From: Prevotella sp. UBA2756
GTDB taxonomy: Bacteria > Bacteroidota > Bacteroidia > Bacteroidales > Bacteroidaceae
NCBI GenBank assembly: GCA_002353205.1
Contig: DEJE01000026.1
Span: 20,100 to 81,695 of the forward strand
Direction: 5' to 3'
DNA: 61,596 bases
Position numbers and translations under genes: made by a program. This document shows, piece after piece, positions 31,616 through 39,834 of this stretch; within the stretch, counting starts at the first letter, position 1, and every line of letters starts with the position of its first letter. The notes beneath the pieces were generated by a model, which was given only the letters and a program-made list of their open reading frames with translations, did no database searches and was not told the DNA's origin.

Positions 31616-32599
31616 TTATTGATGAATATTCTCTTGCGAATTGTTGCTGTGCTCGCGGCCATAGCGACGCTCGGGCACGGGTTTGAGCAGGACGCCTATG
31701 TCCGAGAGATGGCGCGCGATGGCGTCGAGCATGCCGTTGATGTAGCCTCCGCTCTTCGGTGTGCTGTAGATTTTGGCCAGGTCAACATACTCGTTGATGG
31801 TCACACTGACGGGTATTCCGGGGAAGGTCATCATCTCTGCAATGGCTATCTGCATGATGACCACATCCATATAGGCCAGTCGGGAGAAGTCCCAGTTGCG
31901 CGAAGCTTCGCTCATGAAGCGCTGGTACTGGTCGGCATTGAGGATGGTGGCGCGGAAAAGCTTGCGCGCGAAGTCCTTGTCTTCCTCGTCTTTATACTCG
32001 GGCAGCAGCTCCTGGTTCTTCTTGTTCTTCGGGTCGAAGCGCTTGATGGTCTTCAGCACGAACGTGTCGACCACTTCCTTGTCGTCGTTCCAGAAGATGC
32101 ACTTCTCCTCAAGCAGCATGTCGAGGTCCTCATTCTCGGTGATGAGGTCTTTGTAGAGCTTGCGCCACACCTCGCGGTCGGCTTCGTAGCTGTCGTCGCT
32201 GCTCTCCATATAGTTCTTGTAGACGTGGCTCTGGACAATCTGAGCGTAGAGTTTCCTGATAAACTCGATGTCGTCGTCCCACGTCACTTTCTGCGTCTCC
32301 TGGAAGTCGCAGAGCATGTGGTTCTCCTCAAGCTGCAAGGCGAACTTGTTATATGCGAACTTGTCCGACGGCATCTCGCCGCCTTCACGCTTCACTCGTG
32401 CCGTGTCTACCTCAAAATGCTTGCGCGCTTCCTTGGTGAGCGCCACGATGAGCAGGAGCAGATAGTTGTAGAGGTGGTACGCTTTCGAAAGGCTGAAAAG
32501 GAGTTCCTTCTCTGCCGTGTCCATGTTTTTGCTGCCGTTTTGATAGTATGCGTAGGTTAACTGGACGATTTTTATCCGTATTAATTCCCTGTTGATCAT
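31616..32599 (-). CDS. nusB: Transcription antitermination factor NusB (long form)
   Basis: A 327-aa NusB, about twice the length of the E. coli protein, as usual in Bacteroidota. The N-terminus MINRELIRIKIVQLTYAYYQ carries the RNA-binding Arg-rich start. An inserted helical middle (about 60-190) precedes the classical NusB core: LFRATILNADQYQRFMSEA and IAIAEMMTFPGIPVSVTINE, then VDLAKIYSTPKSGGYINGMLD. NusB binds boxA RNA with NusE (S10) to support rRNA transcription. It is first gene of the nusB-yajC-ybbR-coaE-DUF5606 operon. Confidence 0.93.
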   Translation of the reverse strand: MINRELIRIKIVQLTYAYYQNGSKNMDTAEKELLFSLSKAYHLYNYLLLLIVALTKEARKHFEVDTARVKREGGEMPSDKFAYNKFALQLEENHMLCDFQETQKVTWDDDIEFIRKLYAQIVQSHVYKNYMESSDDSYEADREVWRKLYKDLITENEDLDMLLEEKCIFWNDDKEVVDTFVLKTIKRFDPKNKKNQELLPEYKDEEDKDFARKLFRATILNADQYQRFMSEASRNWDFSRLAYMDVVIMQIAIAEMMTFPGIPVSVTINEYVDLAKIYSTPKSGGYINGMLDAIARHLSDIGVLLKPVPERRYGREHSNNSQENIHQ

Positions 32600-32634
32600 T
32601 TGAGTCCTTTTCTTATATGTGCATTATTACGATG

Positions 32635-32642
32635 CAAAAGTA
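32635..32642 (-). promoter_or_regulatory. Promoter -7 box of the nusB operon
   Basis: It reads TACTTTTG on the minus strand, 36 bases upstream of the nusB ATG. Confidence 0.6.
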
Positions 32643-32727
32643 ATAAAAAATATCTATATCACACAAGAAAACGAGCTTTATTTCTACTTTTTTTATGAGA
32701 ATCGTTGTTTATTTGGCAAAAAAATGA

Positions 32728-32735
32728 TACCTTTG
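32728..32735 (+). promoter_or_regulatory. Promoter -7 box of the rplY operon
   Basis: It reads TACCTTTG with a TTG about 20 bases upstream. The leader to rplY is about 70 nt. Confidence 0.7.
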
Positions 32736-32812
32736 CACCGCTTTTTTCGTGTGATGGCGAATTAAGTACATATTTTATTTATTAACAACTTAATTTAGAG
32801 TAACACAACATT

Positions 32813-33415
32813 ATGAAAGAAATCATGATCAAAGGCCAGAAACGTGAAGAGACTGGCAAGAAGGCAAGCAAGCTGATGCGCAAGGAGGGACTCGTTCCCT
32901 GCAACATCTACGGTGAGAAGAAAGGCGAGAACGGACTGCCCGAAGCCCTGGCTTTCGCTGTTCCCATGACCGAGCTGCGCAAGATTGTCTATACTCCGCA
33001 TATCTATGTGGTGAACATCGAGATCGACGGTGTGCATCATCCCGCCATCATCAAGGAGATGCAGTTCCATCCGGTGAGCGATGCCCTGCTCCACATCGAC
33101 TTCTACGAAATCAACGAGAGCAAGCCTATCACCATCGGCATCCCCGTGAAGCTGAACGGTCTGGCACAGGGTGTGCGCGACGGTGGCCGTCTGTCGCTCA
33201 TCGTCCGTAAGGTGAACGTCACCGCTAAGTTCCAGGACATCCCCGAGACGCTCGACATCGACGTGACCAACCTCACCATCGGCAAGAGCATCAAGGTGGG
33301 CGAACTCAACTTCCCGGGCCTCGAGATGGCTACCAGCAAGGAGGTTGTGGTGTGCACTATCAAGGCTACACGTAAGTCGAACGCCGCTGCTCAGGAAGCT
33401 ACTGAGGAAGCATAA
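32813..33415 (+). CDS. rplY: 50S ribosomal protein L25 (CTC form)
   Basis: A 200-aa long-form L25 that binds 5S rRNA. The N-terminal L25 domain (about residues 1-92) shows KGQKREETGKKASKLMRKEG, VPCNIYGEK and HPVSDALLHIDFYEI. The C-terminal CTC beta domain (about 95-185) shows IPVKLNGLAQGVRDGG and IDVTNLTIGKSIKVGEL. It is followed closely by pth, a pairing conserved in many bacteria. Confidence 0.96.
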   Translation: MKEIMIKGQKREETGKKASKLMRKEGLVPCNIYGEKKGENGLPEALAFAVPMTELRKIVYTPHIYVVNIEIDGVHHPAIIKEMQFHPVSDALLHIDFYEINESKPITIGIPVKLNGLAQGVRDGGRLSLIVRKVNVTAKFQDIPETLDIDVTNLTIGKSIKVGELNFPGLEMATSKEVVVCTIKATRKSNAAAQEATEEA

Positions 33416-33504
33416 TCACACGCAACACGATGTTTGGAAGCTGGTTAAGCACGCTCCGGCGAAAGCTGGCATCAGACAGCTCCGGGCATCACATCACCCA
33501 TCAA

Positions 33505-34107
33505 ATGGACAAGTATCTGATTGTTGGCTTGGGCAACCCCGGACAGGAATACGAGGGGACACGCCACAACACAGGATATATGGTATTGGACGCCTTCGCC
33601 AAGGCGTCCAATATTTGTTTTGAGGACAAACGCTACGGGTTTGTTGCTGAAACGTCGCTCAAAGGGCGCAAGATTATCCTGCTGAAGCCCACCACCTACA
33701 TGAATCTCAGCGGCAATGCCGTGCGCTACTGGCTGCAGAAAGAGAACATCGACCAGAGCCGACTGCTCGTCATCGCCGACGAACTGGCACTGCCTCTCGG
33801 CACATTCAGGCTTAAAGGCAACGGCAGCAACGGCGGTCACAACGGGCTCGGACACATACAGCAACTCATCGGACAGCAGTATCCGCGCCTGCGTATGGGC
33901 ATCGGTAACGAGTTCCAGCGCGGCGGACAGATCGACTACGTGCTGGGACGCTACACCGACGAGGAGCTGCAGACGCTGCAACCGGCCATCGACACGGCCG
34001 TGGAGCTCATCAAGAGTTTCGTGCTTGCCGGCATCGACATCACGATGAACCAGTTCAACAAACGACGATTAGCACCCAAAACCGCACCCAAGGACAAAGA
34101 AGCATGA
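33505..34107 (+). CDS. pth: Peptidyl-tRNA hydrolase
   Basis: A 200-aa enzyme that releases peptides from stalled peptidyl-tRNA. The active site is in order: YLIVGLGNPGQEYEGTRHNTG with the catalytic His near residue 22, KPTTYMNLSGNAV with the Asn near 70, and the Asp in LLVIADELALPLGTFRLK. GGHNGLGHIQQ follows. The chosen ATG (33505) gives the standard N-terminus MDKYLIVGLGNPG. An in-frame ATG at 33430 would add 25 residues, and it cannot be excluded because rplY ends only 14 bases before it. The 3' end overlaps the S4 gene by four bases. Confidence 0.93.
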   Translation: MDKYLIVGLGNPGQEYEGTRHNTGYMVLDAFAKASNICFEDKRYGFVAETSLKGRKIILLKPTTYMNLSGNAVRYWLQKENIDQSRLLVIADELALPLGTFRLKGNGSNGGHNGLGHIQQLIGQQYPRLRMGIGNEFQRGGQIDYVLGRYTDEELQTLQPAIDTAVELIKSFVLAGIDITMNQFNKRRLAPKTAPKDKEA

Positions 34108-34586
34108 AGAACAAGGCCGACAACAAGGCTCCGCAGACGACACCCGACGCCAAAGGAGCTGCCGCCACGGCGCGACTCGACAAATGGCTGTGGGCATCGC
34201 GCATCTTCAAGACGCGCAGCATCGCCGCCGACGCCTGCAAGAACGGGCGCGTCACCATCGGAACCGCCAACGCCAAACCGTCGCGACCGCTGAAGGTGGG
34301 CGAGGTGGTGAGCGTGAAGAAGCCGCCCATCACCTACTCGTTCCGCGTGCTGAAGTGCATCGAGCAGCGAGTGGGTGCCAAACTTGTGCCCGAGATCTAC
34401 GAGAACGTCACCGATCCGAAGCAATACGAACTGCTGGAGATGAGCCGCATCAGCGGCTTCGTCGACCGAGCACGCGGCACCGGGCGCCCCACAAAGAAGG
34501 AGCGCCGCGCCCTCGACGACTTCACCGCCCCCACCCTCTTCGGCTTCGATGACGATGAAGACGAATTCGATTTTGATGAAATCTAG
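34104..34586 (+). CDS. S4-domain RNA-binding protein (Hsp15-like)
   Basis: A 160-aa protein with the S4 RNA-binding fold, ARLDKWLWASRIFKTRSIAA (about residues 23-42) and GRVTIGTANAKPSRPLKVG, typical of heat-shock protein 15, which binds free 50S subunits carrying nascent chains. A C-terminal basic/acidic tail follows: RGTGRPTKKERRALDDF, then DDDEDEFDFDEI. The ATGA overlap with pth couples translation. The stop codon TAG is formed by the first TCTAGA unit of a 9-bp repeat array, so the 3' end of the gene has been set by the repeat. Confidence 0.9.
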   Translation: MKNKADNKAPQTTPDAKGAAATARLDKWLWASRIFKTRSIAADACKNGRVTIGTANAKPSRPLKVGEVVSVKKPPITYSFRVLKCIEQRVGAKLVPEIYENVTDPKQYELLEMSRISGFVDRARGTGRPTKKERRALDDFTAPTLFGFDDDEDEFDFDEI

Positions 34587-34671
34587 AGAATCTAGAATAT
34601 CTAGAACATCTAGAACATCTAGAAAGTCTAGATAATCTAGAAAGTCTAGAAAATCTAGATAATCTAAAGAA
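34582..34671. repeat. 9-bp tandem array (TCTAGAnnn)
   Basis: Ten units of nine bases begin TCTAGA (an XbaI-type palindrome; the last is TCTAAA), with variable third triplets. The array begins inside the S4 gene: its first unit contains that gene's stop codon. It ends 15 bases before purN. On the minus strand it is open in two frames (SRL/DYL repeats). Confidence 0.93.
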
Positions 34672-34686
34672 AAAAAAGAAAAGCCT

Positions 34687-35262
34687 ATGCCAACCAACAT
34701 CGCCATCTTCGTGTCGGGCAGCGGCACCAACTGCGAGAACATCATCCGCTATTTCGCCCAAAAGCCCGAAGTGAACGTCACGCTCGTCGTCAGCAACAAG
34801 GCAGAAGCCTACGCTTTGGTGCGCGCTGAGCGTCTCGGCGTTGAACGGGCCGTCGTGAACAAAGCCGACTTCAACGATGCCGAGAAGCTCATGCCGCTGC
34901 TCCGCCGCCACCACGTGCACTTCATCGTGCTGGCAGGATTCCTGCTCATGGTTCCCGACTTCCTGTTGCAAGCCTTCCCACGCCGCATCGTCAACATCCA
35001 CCCCTCGCTGCTGCCCAAGTATGGCGGCCGCGGCATGTGGGGACATCATGTGCACGAGGCGGTGAAAGCAGCCGGCGACAAGGAGACGGGCATCACCATC
35101 CACTACGTGTCGGAGGTGTGCGACGGCGGCAAGATCATCGCGCAGTTCCGCACCACGGTGACACCCGACGACACGCCCGACGATATTGCAGCCAAGGTGC
35201 ACGAGCTCGAACAGGCCCACTTCCCCCAAGTCATCGAACAAGTCATAGCCAACAGCAAATAG
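34687..35262 (+). CDS. purN: Phosphoribosylglycinamide formyltransferase
   Basis: A 191-aa formyltransferase that makes formyl-GAR from GAR and 10-formyl-THF in purine synthesis. IAIFVSGSGTNCENIIRYF is the GAR-phosphate loop. The catalytic Asn-His-Asp set is in RRIVNIHPSLLPKYGGRGMW (about residues 100-119) and SEVCDGGKIIAQ (about 139-150). The length fits. It is downstream of the S4 gene with only the 9-bp array between, so it may be co-transcribed from rplY. A terminator follows. Confidence 0.95.
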   Translation: MPTNIAIFVSGSGTNCENIIRYFAQKPEVNVTLVVSNKAEAYALVRAERLGVERAVVNKADFNDAEKLMPLLRRHHVHFIVLAGFLLMVPDFLLQAFPRRIVNIHPSLLPKYGGRGMWGHHVHEAVKAAGDKETGITIHYVSEVCDGGKIIAQFRTTVTPDDTPDDIAAKVHELEQAHFPQVIEQVIANSK

Positions 35263-35336
35263 CTACTGCCGATAGCCTACAGCAAACGGTCTGCTGCCTG
35301 CATGGCCGAAGGCCGCTTGCCAAGCATAACAAGCAC

Positions 35337-35375
35337 AAAACCCCGCCGGATGAACATCATCGCGACGGGGTTTTT
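35337..35375. terminator. Bidirectional terminator between purN and the outer-membrane barrel gene
   Basis: AAAACCCCG/CGGGGTTTT with inner pairing ATGA/TCAT form a long hairpin with A and T runs on opposite sides. It serves both convergent genes. Confidence 0.88.
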
Positions 35376-35409
35376 ACATTATAAACAAACTATTATGAAA
35401 AGCTCTGTG

Positions 35410-38391
35410 TTACATCATCCGCGGACGACCGCCACCGAAGCCACCGCCACCAGGACGACCGCCACCGAAACCGCCGCCACCAGGACGACCACCACCGAAG
35501 CCACCGCCACGGCCACCGCCACGGCCACCAAAGCCACGTCCCATCATTTGGCGGGCATCCTTGCCGCCGAAGGCATTGAAGCGGTAGATGACGTGCAGCA
35601 TGGCATACGAGTTGATGCTGTTATACTCGGTATCGCTCTTCTGCATGGCGTTCACGGTGCGCGAGTAGTTGCTCTGTTGGTGCAGGATGTCGTAGAACTG
35701 GATGGACACGGTGAGCGGTCTCCCCTTGAGGAAGCTCTGCGAGATCTGCGCATTCCATATCAGCTCGTTCGTATTCATCGACGCATCCTGATAGCCGCGG
35801 CGACTCTGGTTGTGCATATCGGTAGAGAGACTGGTGCCCCATGGCGCGAAGATGTTGATGCTTCCGCCGTAGGAGAACTGCCAGGTGTCGAGGTCGGCAC
35901 TGCTCTGCAGCAGGTTGCGCGTGTGCATGTAGTTCACCGAACCGTCGACGGCAATCTCGAACCAGCTCTTGCGATAGCTGGCCTGCAGGCGCTCCATGAT
36001 GTTCGACGTGCGCGTGGTGTTCTTCAGCGACTCCTTCAAGGTGTTGTCGAAGAGGTAGCCCACGTAGTTGTTGTAGTTATACATGGTGAACGTGTTCACG
36101 TTCCACACGCCGGCCGAGTCGATGGCAGTATTGAACATGAAGCCTACACCGGCATTCCAGTTGCCGTTGATGTTCTCGGGCCGTGTGGTCTTACCCAGTG
36201 TGACGGGGTCGTAGGTCACCATGTTCGAGATGCTGTTGCGCGTGGTGCTCAGGTTGGCAAACGTCATAATGCTGCGCTGATGGCTCGTCAGATAGGTGTT
36301 GTAGAACAGCTGGAATCGGTTGGTAAACGACGGTTTCAGTCCCGGGTTACCCTTGGTGATGTTCAGAGGGTCGCTGTTGTCGGTGATATCGAGCAGGTCG
36401 TTCATCGAGGGCTGCGACGTTGATCCGCGGTAGTTCAGTCTGAGCTCCGTCACGTCGTTCGGGTTGTAGCGGAAGTCGAGCGTCGGCGTCACGTTGAACA
36501 CGTTGCGCGTCGTGTCGGTATGTATGCTCATATAGTCCTGCACGAAGCTCGACTTCTGCGGCTGGAACATCACGCCTGCGTTCAGGCGGTACTTGTCGCG
36601 TATCAGTCGGAACATCACGTTGAACTCGTGGATGTAGTTCTTATACTCTGAGAAGCGGCTCAGCTCCTGGTTGCGGTAGTTGGTATAGTCCATCGGCAGG
36701 CGCGAGAGGTAGTTGTCCCACCCGCGGTATTCGCGCACTACGTCCGAGAACGGGTTCATGGCGAAGTTGGAGAAGTCGTAGGTCGAGCGGTCGCTCTTGT
36801 TGTAGCTGTAGGTGAACTGGTAGCTGAACTGCAGGTAGGTGCGTGTCCACAGTGGTTCCGAGTAGGTAGCCTGTATGGAGTAGCGCCAGTTCTTCGTCGG
36901 TGTGAGGCTGTAGCGGTTCGTATAGTAGGTGGAATCGTTGCCTGCAGCCGACTTCATCTGGTACAGTATGACGTCGCTTGTCGACATGCTCTTGCTCTCG
37001 TTGTCGCCGAAGTTGGCATTTCCCTGCAGCGTCACGTTGCGCCCGTTGTCGTTGAGTCTGCGGTTCAGCTGCAGCATGGCCGATCCCGACGTGTTGTCGC
37101 TGTAGCTAAGGCTTCCGTTGGTGCTCTGGTTGACGATGATGCTGTCGGCGGCGAGCTGCTTCACGTCGGCATTCAGCGGGTCGGTGACGTAGAGGAAGGG
37201 ATCAGCGTTGAACATGCGCGAGAGGCGGTTGTTGTTGCCGTCGTTCTTCGACACGCTGAATGTAGGCCTGAACGAGATGGTCGTCATCTTGTCGGGCTGC
37301 CACTCAATGCGCATGTTGGCGTTCCAGCTGTTCGAGCGCGAATAGTTCTGGCTCAGCGAGTTCTCATACGAGGTGAAAGCGCCGTTGAAGCGCCCCACGG
37401 CAGAGTTCGACCACACGTCGCCGTCGCTGTGGTTCCAGCGCACCGAGGCGTCCCACTTCAGCTTATCCTTCTCCTCGTAGTTGAAGTTCAGGCCCACCAT
37501 CTTCGGTGCGTTCAGACCGTTGCGGCCGCCGCCCCATCGTCCGCCACCGCCGCCGAAGCCCTGGTCGTTGGTGTTGTTGGCGTTGACGAAGGCCATCAGG
37601 CGCCACTTGTCGTTGAAGTAGGCTCCCATGATGCGCTCGGCGTAGCGTTTCTTCGTACCGATGCCGAGGTCGATGTTGGCAAAGGCACCCTTGTTCATGC
37701 CCGGACGTATGCTGAAGTCGAGCACCGTTTCCTCGTTGCCGTCGTCGATGCCGGTGATACGTGCCAGATCGCTCTGCTGGTCGTAGGCCTTGATGTTATT
37801 AATAATAGAGGTGGGAAGGTTCTTCATGGCCGTCTTCGTGTCGCCGGTCATGAACTCCTTGCCGTCCACCAGGATCTTCTTCACTTCCTTGCCGTTGATG
37901 GTTATCTTGCCGTCGTCGTCGACCTGCGCTCCCGGCAGCTTCTTCACCAGTTCTTCCACCACCGAACCTTCAGCCACGCGGTAGGCGTCGGCGTTGTAGA
38001 CGAAGGTGTCCTTACGCACCGTCACCTTAGCGGCCTGCGCCGTCACCGTGGCTTCCTTCAGCAGGATGGCATCGGCCGTCAGGGGTATGATGCCCAGCTT
38101 CACATCCTTACCGCCGCTGATGGTCACGTCCTTCGTCGCAGTGATGTATCCCACGTTCGTCAGCTTGATGATGTACTTGCCGTCTTCGGGAGCTTCGATC
38201 GTGAAGTTACCCTCCAAGTCGGTGAGCACGCCCTTGACGAACGTGCTGTCTGTCTTCAGCAGATGCACCGTTGCCTGCACCATGCCTTCATTTGTCTCTT
38301 TGTCGGTGATTTGTCCTGAAATCTTTTTACTCTGGGCAAACGAAAGAACCGAAATTGCTGTCAGCAGCAATAAGAACAATGATCTCTTCAT
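35410..38391 (-). CDS. TonB-dependent-receptor-like outer membrane barrel with Gly/Arg tail
   Basis: A 993-aa protein. A signal peptide (about 1-19, SVLSFAQ) is followed by a carboxypeptidase-regulatory-like beta sandwich (about 22-105: ISGQITDKETNEGMVQATVH). A plug-like region (RVAEGSVVEELVKKLPGAQV) and a large aromatic-rich beta-barrel of the OMP_b-brl_3 type then run to about residue 945. No TonB box is obvious. The last 45 residues are GRGGGRGGGFGGG followed by three 10-aa units of GGGGFGGGRP, encoded by a 30-bp repeat. Barrel proteins normally end in an aromatic residue, so this extension is unusual. The transported substrate is unknown. Confidence 0.88.
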   Translation of the reverse strand: MKRSLFLLLLTAISVLSFAQSKKISGQITDKETNEGMVQATVHLLKTDSTFVKGVLTDLEGNFTIEAPEDGKYIIKLTNVGYITATKDVTISGGKDVKLGIIPLTADAILLKEATVTAQAAKVTVRKDTFVYNADAYRVAEGSVVEELVKKLPGAQVDDDGKITINGKEVKKILVDGKEFMTGDTKTAMKNLPTSIINNIKAYDQQSDLARITGIDDGNEETVLDFSIRPGMNKGAFANIDLGIGTKKRYAERIMGAYFNDKWRLMAFVNANNTNDQGFGGGGGRWGGGRNGLNAPKMVGLNFNYEEKDKLKWDASVRWNHSDGDVWSNSAVGRFNGAFTSYENSLSQNYSRSNSWNANMRIEWQPDKMTTISFRPTFSVSKNDGNNNRLSRMFNADPFLYVTDPLNADVKQLAADSIIVNQSTNGSLSYSDNTSGSAMLQLNRRLNDNGRNVTLQGNANFGDNESKSMSTSDVILYQMKSAAGNDSTYYTNRYSLTPTKNWRYSIQATYSEPLWTRTYLQFSYQFTYSYNKSDRSTYDFSNFAMNPFSDVVREYRGWDNYLSRLPMDYTNYRNQELSRFSEYKNYIHEFNVMFRLIRDKYRLNAGVMFQPQKSSFVQDYMSIHTDTTRNVFNVTPTLDFRYNPNDVTELRLNYRGSTSQPSMNDLLDITDNSDPLNITKGNPGLKPSFTNRFQLFYNTYLTSHQRSIMTFANLSTTRNSISNMVTYDPVTLGKTTRPENINGNWNAGVGFMFNTAIDSAGVWNVNTFTMYNYNNYVGYLFDNTLKESLKNTTRTSNIMERLQASYRKSWFEIAVDGSVNYMHTRNLLQSSADLDTWQFSYGGSINIFAPWGTSLSTDMHNQSRRGYQDASMNTNELIWNAQISQSFLKGRPLTVSIQFYDILHQQSNYSRTVNAMQKSDTEYNSINSYAMLHVIYRFNAFGGKDARQMMGRGFGGRGGGRGGGFGGGRPGGGGFGGGRPGGGGFGGGRPRMM

Positions 38392-38538
38392 AAAACAATT
38401 GTGTGATTTGCTATTTTGGACGTTAAAAGTACACTTATGGTTTAACGTCTGCGCGAAGAAAAACGAAGAAAAGAGTACGGAATCACGCCAAACGCGCCTT
38501 TTTTACACTATTTTTATATCTGTTAGGAAAAAAATGCG

Positions 38539-38546
38539 TATATTTG
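38539..38546 (+). promoter_or_regulatory. Promoter -7 box of aroB
   Basis: It reads TATATTTG, 39 bases before the chosen ATG. The open frame extends far upstream of it, so the longer start is not used. Confidence 0.7.
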
Positions 38547-38584
38547 CAACCGAAACCAAGTATGTTAGAAAGATTTTCAGGGAT

Positions 38585-39700
38585 ATGGAACAGAGAGTCA
38601 TTATTTCGCACAACCTGCAGCAAGAACTAACCATTGCCATATCAGAATGTGAGCACGACAAGATTTTCGTCCTCACCGACGACAACACGCGCAAGGCTTG
38701 CTGGCCACTCATCTCAAACTTCCTCTGTCTCAGAGGAGCCAAGGTCATCACAATACCAGCAGGCGACGACCACAAAGACCTGAAGAGCATCGCCCACGTT
38801 TGGACAGAGCTCGGCAGCGGCGGAGCATCGCGCCACTCGCTCCTCATCAATCTCGGCGGCGGCATGGTGACCGACCTCGGTGGATTCGCCGCCAGCACCT
38901 TCAAGCGCGGCATCAACTTCATCAACCTGCCCACAACGCTCCTCGCCATGGTCGACGCAAGCGTGGGCGGCAAGACAGGCATCAACTTCGGCGGACTGAA
39001 AAACGAGATTGGCGTCTTCAGCGACGCGCAGACGGTCATCCTCTGCACAAACTTCCTGCAGACGCTCGACCGCGAGAACCTCCTCTCGGGCTATGCCGAG
39101 ATGCTCAAGCACAGCCTCATCGCCGACAATGCCATGTGGAGCGAGACGATTTCTTCAGTTGACAGTTTACAGTTGACAGATGATAGGTGTGATTTCCAGA
39201 AAGACCAAAGCCTTGGAATGAAAGCAAAGCACACCTGTCACCTATCCGCTATCAACTCTCAGCTGCATAAGAGCGTCGCCGTGAAGCAACACATCGTTGA
39301 CGTGGATCCCAAGGAGCGCGGACTGCGCAAGGCCCTCAACCTGGGTCACACCATCGGACACGCCTTCGAGAGCTTCGCCATGCAGCAGGGCCGACCCGTG
39401 CTCCACGGGTATGCCGTGGCCTACGGGCTCATCTGCGAACTGTGGCTCAGCTCGGTGAAGTGCGGCTTCCCCACCGACAAGCTGCGGCAGACCGTCAGCT
39501 TCATCCGCGAGAACTACGGGCAGATGGCCATCACCTGCGACGACTACCCCGCCCTCATCAACCTCATGCGCCACGACAAGAAGAACCGCGACGGCATCAT
39601 CAACTTCACACTGCTGGCCGACGTCGGCGACATTCGCATCAACCAGAGCGTCACCGACGAGGACATCCGCCAGAGTCTCGATTTCTACCGCGAAGGCTGA
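38585..39700 (+). CDS. aroB: 3-dehydroquinate synthase carrying an in-frame repeat insertion
   Basis: A 371-aa NAD+- and metal-dependent enzyme of the shikimate pathway that cyclises DAHP to 3-dehydroquinate. The NAD motif LLINLGGGMVTDLGGFAAST (about residues 88-107) and TTLLAMVDASVGGKTGINFG, the metal ligands SGYAEMLKHSLIADN (about 177-191) and NLGHTIGHAFES (about 250-261) are all present, so it should be active. Between the first metal-ligand helix and VAVKQHIVDVDPKERG lies an extra ~22-35 residues (SVDSLQLTDDRCDF...KHTCHLSAINSQL), encoded by the palindromic element at 39159-39260. The same peptide pattern occurs in MenE. The ATG is supported by the -7 box at 38539. Confidence 0.95.
   Translation: MEQRVIISHNLQQELTIAISECEHDKIFVLTDDNTRKACWPLISNFLCLRGAKVITIPAGDDHKDLKSIAHVWTELGSGGASRHSLLINLGGGMVTDLGGFAASTFKRGINFINLPTTLLAMVDASVGGKTGINFGGLKNEIGVFSDAQTVILCTNFLQTLDRENLLSGYAEMLKHSLIADNAMWSETISSVDSLQLTDDRCDFQKDQSLGMKAKHTCHLSAINSQLHKSVAVKQHIVDVDPKERGLRKALNLGHTIGHAFESFAMQQGRPVLHGYAVAYGLICELWLSSVKCGFPTDKLRQTVSFIRENYGQMAITCDDYPALINLMRHDKKNRDGIINFTLLADVGDIRINQSVTDEDIRQSLDFYREG
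39159..39260. repeat. TGACAG-type palindromic element, in frame in aroB
   Basis: Left arm of heptamers TTGACAG, TTTACAG, TTGACAG, ATGATAG, then GTGTGATTT. A core of about 33 bases follows, ending AAAGCACACC, then a right arm of reverse-complement heptamers CTGTCAC, CTATCC, CTATCAA. Core ends are an inverted repeat with one mismatch. Phase check: a canonical second unit TTGACAG would place TGA in frame at 39167-39169; the actual unit gives TTA. It shares about 70 bases of clear similarity with 48398-48524 on the same DNA strand. Confidence 0.9.
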
Positions 39701-39746
39701 CACGCGATTAGCTTCCCGTCACGGACTTCCGATAACAGAACAAACG

Positions 39747-39783
39747 AAAAGGGCTGACACCGTTGCTTGGTGTCAGCCCTTTT
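39747..39783. terminator. Bidirectional terminator between aroB and the BspA-like gene
   Basis: The 15-bp perfect stem AAAAGGGCTGACACC/GGTGTCAGCCCTTTT has a seven-base loop, with A/T runs on both sides. It serves both convergent genes. Confidence 0.93.
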
Positions 39784-39834
39784 CTTGCGTCAATACGAAA
39801 CGTTTTGAGGATAACGGCAAAGGCCGTCCGCTGT

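Noticed and set aside
34522..35241. Minus-strand frame with SRF/SRL repeats over the 9-bp array.
   Set aside because: The repeats come from the tandem array, and the rest is the antisense of purN.
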